Source: Pseudacidovorax intermedius (GTDB taxonomy: Bacteria; Pseudomonadota; Gammaproteobacteria; Burkholderiales; Burkholderiaceae_C). Taken from it: a DNA stretch of 38,586 nucleotides. A program made the position numbers and the translations under genes. The notes beneath the pieces were generated by a model. The model saw only the letters and a list, made by a program, of their open reading frames with translations, searched no databases and was not told where the DNA came from. The stretch spans positions 1 to 38,586 of the forward strand of contig NZ_LDSL01000181.1 of assembly GCF_001476815.1 (NCBI RefSeq), in the 5' to 3' direction. Below are positions 36,126 through 38,586 of this stretch, in pieces. Each line of letters opens with the position of its first letter. Positions within the stretch are counted from its first letter, which is position 1.

Positions 36126-37004
36126 TTACAGCACCCGCTGCATCGTGATGTGCGCAATGCCCGCTTCCTCGAACGGCTCTCCCACCGGCGCATAGCCCAG
36201 CCGCGCATAGAAGCGCTCGGCGCTGCGCTGGGCATGCAGGGCGACGGCCTTGTCGCCGCGCGCCCGGGCGGCGGCCTCCAGGGCGCGCAGCACCTGCTCG
36301 CCGTGGCCCTGGCCGCGCAGCACGCGGTCCACGGCCATGCGGCCGATGCGTGCGACGCCCTCGGCATCGGCGGGCAGCAGGCGGCCGGTGGCCACGGCCC
36401 GGCCCAGGCGGTTGCGGGCCACGCCGTGCAGGCTGGTGGCGTCGTCCGCGTCCCATTCCATGTCCTCGGGAATGCCCTGTTCGTCGACGAACACGGCGCG
36501 GCGCAACGGACCGGCCACGCCGCCCAGGGTGGCCCAGTCGCCGGTCACGACCTCCGTCATCGCCGCGCCGGCCTCGTAGCCCAGCAGCACGTCGCGCAGG
36601 GCCTGTGGCACCGGGCGCGAGGTCTGTGTGGCCGGATCGGCGAAGACGTAGATCAGCTCGCAGCCGACCAGGAACTGGTCCTGCCGGAACAGGCCCCCCT
36701 CGAACACCAGCGACGAATTGCCGATGCGCACGCACTTCATGCCGACGTCGAGCAGGTCGTCGAGGCGGGCCGAGGCGCGGAAGTCCACCGTCGCCTTGCG
36801 CACGTAGAGGTCGCCGTCCAGCGCGTGCATCGACGCCTCGTAGGGCAGCGCCAGCGCACGCCAGTAGTCGGCGATGGCGGTGTCGAAGTACATCAGGTAG
36901 TGGGCGTTGAAGACGATCTTCTGCATGTCCACCTCGGCCCAGCGCACGCGCAGGCGGTGGAAGAAGCGGAAGTCGCTGCGGCGGGGGGAGGTCTCGGTGC
37001 TCAT
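36126..37004 (-). CDS. hotdog thioesterase fused to a GNAT acetyltransferase
   Basis: A 292-residue two-domain protein. The N-terminal 140 residues are a 4HBT/YbgC-like acyl-CoA thioesterase: HRLRVRWAEVDMQKIVFNAH with the expected acidic residue, YLMYFDTAIADYWRALAL, VRKATVDFRASARLDDLLDV and FVADPATQ-like strands near 120. The C-terminal half (about 150-292) is a GNAT domain of the ElaA/YjcF type with AVFVDEQGIPEDMEWDADDA, the acetyl-CoA segment MAVDRVLRGQGHGEQVLRAL, LHAQRSAERFYARLGY and a final ITMQRVL. The start overlaps the stop of the upstream hydrolase gene (ATGA). Acyl and amine substrates are unknown. The open frame extends further upstream but only as a shadow of the hydrolase. Confidence 0.87.
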   Translation of the reverse strand: MSTETSPRRSDFRFFHRLRVRWAEVDMQKIVFNAHYLMYFDTAIADYWRALALPYEASMHALDGDLYVRKATVDFRASARLDDLLDVGMKCVRIGNSSLVFEGGLFRQDQFLVGCELIYVFADPATQTSRPVPQALRDVLLGYEAGAAMTEVVTGDWATLGGVAGPLRRAVFVDEQGIPEDMEWDADDATSLHGVARNRLGRAVATGRLLPADAEGVARIGRMAVDRVLRGQGHGEQVLRALEAAARARGDKAVALHAQRSAERFYARLGYAPVGEPFEEAGIAHITMQRVL

Positions 37005-37966
37005 GGTCGTTCCGGCTGCAGGGCCTGCGCCAGGGCGTGCGCGGCGTCGGCATGGGCCTGCTGCGCCTCGGGCACGGCGCGGCCCATCTTGATGAATTCG
37101 TGGATCACGCCGCGGTAGATCTCCAGCGCCACAGGCACGCCGGCCAGCCGCAGCCGGTCGGCATAGGCCACGCCCTCGTCGACCACGGGGTCGTGTTCGG
37201 CCAGGCCGATCCAGGCCGGCGCGACGCCGTCCAGGTCGTCGGCCAGCAGGGGCGCGAAGCGCCAGTCGTGGCGGTCCGCCATGTCGATGTACTGGGCGAA
37301 GAACCAGTCCACCAGCGCCTTGGTGAGCACCGGCCCGTCGGCGAAGCGGCGGTAGGAATCGGTGTCGGCCGAGGGCCCCGTGCCGGGATAGATCAGCAGC
37401 TGCAGCGCCAGCGGCAGGCCGGCATCGCGGGCCTGGATGGCGCACACCGCCGCCAGCGTGCCGCCGGCGCTGTCGCCGCCCACGGCGAGGCGGCTGCCGT
37501 CCAGGCCCAGCGCCTCGGCGCCCGGCCCGGCCATGAACTGGAAGGCGTCCCACGCATCGTCGACCGCCGTGGGAAAGCGGTGCTCCGGCGCCAGGCGGTA
37601 GTCGACCGAGACCACCGCGCAGCCCGAGCGCTGGGCCAGCACGCGGCACAGGGTGTCGTGCGTGGCCACGCTGCCGACCGTGAAGCCGCCGCCGTGGAAG
37701 TACAGCAGCACGGGCAACCGGGCCGCCGACGGCGCATAGAGCCGCGCGAACAGCCGTGTGCCGTCGCGCGCCGGGATGTGCACGTCGTCGATGCGCGCCA
37801 GCTCGGGCTTGGGCACCTCCAGCACGCCGGCGCCCTTCTCGTAGGCCTGTTTGGCCTGGGCGGGCGTGAGGGCGTGGAGCGGCGGATGGTCGGCGCGCAG
37901 CATGCGCTCGACCACCCCGGCCATGCGGGGCGTGAGGCCGGCGGTGATCGATGGATCAGGGAGCAT
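37001..37966 (-). CDS. alpha/beta hydrolase of the HSL (hormone-sensitive lipase) family
   Basis: A 321-residue esterase or lipase. The HSL hallmark HGGGF at 91-95 forms the oxyanion hole, and the nucleophile S166 lies in GGDSAGGT. The acid D259 is in LAEHDPVVDEG and the base H289 is in GVIHEF. DYRLAPEHRFPTAVDDAWDA is also typical. No signal peptide is seen, so it is probably cytoplasmic. It overlaps the thioesterase-GNAT gene and follows the hydratase gene by 18 bases, suggesting a small catabolic operon for an ester or aromatic compound. Confidence 0.92.
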   Translation of the reverse strand: MLPDPSITAGLTPRMAGVVERMLRADHPPLHALTPAQAKQAYEKGAGVLEVPKPELARIDDVHIPARDGTRLFARLYAPSAARLPVLLYFHGGGFTVGSVATHDTLCRVLAQRSGCAVVSVDYRLAPEHRFPTAVDDAWDAFQFMAGPGAEALGLDGSRLAVGGDSAGGTLAAVCAIQARDAGLPLALQLLIYPGTGPSADTDSYRRFADGPVLTKALVDWFFAQYIDMADRHDWRFAPLLADDLDGVAPAWIGLAEHDPVVDEGVAYADRLRLAGVPVALEIYRGVIHEFIKMGRAVPEAQQAHADAAHALAQALQPERP

Positions 37967-37984
37967 GAGGGGCGGAAATGGGAC

Positions 37985-38586
37985 TCAGCGGAACTGCACG
38001 GACACCGGCTGCAGGCCGGGCACGCCATCGTAGTGGACAGTCGCGCGCAGGCCCGGTCGCGGGGGCAACAGCGCCGAGAAGGATCCGAGGCTCAGCAGTT
38101 GACCCGGCTGCAGCAGCGTGCCCTCCGCATTGAGGGCGATGGCCAGGAACACCACGGCATGCAGCGGATGGCCCAGCACGTCGCGGCCCTTGCCGCCGCC
38201 CAGGGCGGCGCCCTGCCCGTCCACCAGCCGCACGTCCATGTCGCGCAACTGTGCCAGCAGGCGGTCGCGCGCCGCCGCGTCGGCCGGAACGGCCAGCGGC
38301 GTGCCGCGCACGCCCAGCCGCGCGCCGACGTTGATGGCCGTGATGCCGGGGCCATCGAGCCGGGCAGGCGTTTCCACCATCAGGTCGGGTAACTCGATGA
38401 AGGGAATGATCTGGTCCACCTGGGCCAGCACCTCGGCCGCCGTGCGGGCCTGGTTGATGGCGCTGCTCTTCACCCGCACCAGCAGGTCGGCTTCGTACAG
38501 CGGCCGGGCGCCGAAGGCGGCGTCGACGGTGGCGCCGTTGTCCAGCAGCATGCGGCCGTAGAGCGCGCCCCACACCGGCTGGTCGG
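37985..38586 (-). CDS. 2-keto-4-pentenoate hydratase-like protein, cut by the window edge
   Basis: The C-terminal 200 residues of a protein of the fumarylacetoacetate hydrolase/2-oxopent-4-enoate hydratase family. The 5' end lies beyond the window, as the frame stays open through PVWGALYGRMLLDN at the right edge. Visible family features are EADLLVRVKSSAIN, IIPFIELPDLMVE, GITAINVGARLGVRG, GHPLHAVVFLAIALNAEG and LLQPGQLLSLGSFSALLPP. Enzymes of this group add water to dienoates in aromatic meta-cleavage pathways, but distant members have other roles. It is upstream of the alpha/beta hydrolase on the same strand. Confidence 0.82.
   Translation of the reverse strand, partial: DQPVWGALYGRMLLDNGATVDAAFGARPLYEADLLVRVKSSAINQARTAAEVLAQVDQIIPFIELPDLMVETPARLDGPGITAINVGARLGVRGTPLAVPADAAARDRLLAQLRDMDVRLVDGQGAALGGGKGRDVLGHPLHAVVFLAIALNAEGTLLQPGQLLSLGSFSALLPPRPGLRATVHYDGVPGLQPVSVQFR

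Noticed and set aside
37005-37649. N-terminal extension of the thioesterase-GNAT frame
   Set aside because: Shadow of the alpha/beta hydrolase in another frame; the thioesterase begins at MSTETSPRR.

Overview
This is a GC-rich, gene-dense stretch of bacterial chromosome. Its gene content points to a betaproteobacterium of the order Burkholderiales, probably Comamonadaceae. Supporting signs are the mltG-tmk-holB-pilZ-tatD order, the acetoacetate decarboxylase/3-hydroxybutyrate dehydrogenase pair, a homodimeric AceE-type E1, strong GC bias at third codon positions and long antisense shadow frames. I see no rRNA, tRNA, CRISPR array, insertion sequence or phage gene.

Layout, left to right. (1) 1-3.5 kb: an AT-rich left edge, a YcaQ-type DNA glycosylase with an unusual AT-rich 3' end, a small unknown gene, a LysR regulator and a convergent EamA/DMT exporter. 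(2) 3.7-6.3 kb: a YgiQ radical SAM protein with a REP-like palindrome inside its reading frame. (3) 6.4-13.3 kb: a heavy-metal RND efflux operon: CzcI-like His-rich protein, CzcC-like outer membrane factor, a membrane-anchored stand-alone domain protein, CzcB-like adaptor and CzcA-like pump. (4) 13.3-15.9 kb: a MarR-GNAT fusion with a palindrome over its start codons, convergent with a ketone-body operon (adc, bdhA). (5) 16.2-20.5 kb: a periplasmic Do-type protease with a clear terminator, divergent from an orphan AceE-like 2-oxoacid dehydrogenase E1. (6) 20.6-27.5 kb: a GGDEF-EAL protein, then the minus-strand run mltG-tmk-holB-pilZ-tatD-ankyrin protein with start/stop overlaps. (7) 27.6-28.5 kb: YgfZ. 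(8) 28.7-36.1 kb: an MHYT-PAS hybrid kinase overlapping a REC-HD-GYP gene, two tandem LuxR-type paralogues and a decayed third copy. (9) 36.1-38.6 kb: a thioesterase-GNAT fusion, an alpha/beta hydrolase and a hydratase cut by the window edge.

Three themes recur. One is metal export, regions 3 and perhaps 4. One is cyclic-di-GMP signalling: a GGDEF-EAL protein, an HD-GYP protein fed by a likely phosphorelay, and an atypical PilZ protein. The third is C4 and 2-oxoacid metabolism: adc, bdhA and the orphan E1. The least expected structures are the in-frame palindrome in ygiQ, the third LuxR remnant, and the separate membrane-anchored domain in the metal efflux operon. I found no whole new multi-gene system that I could defend.
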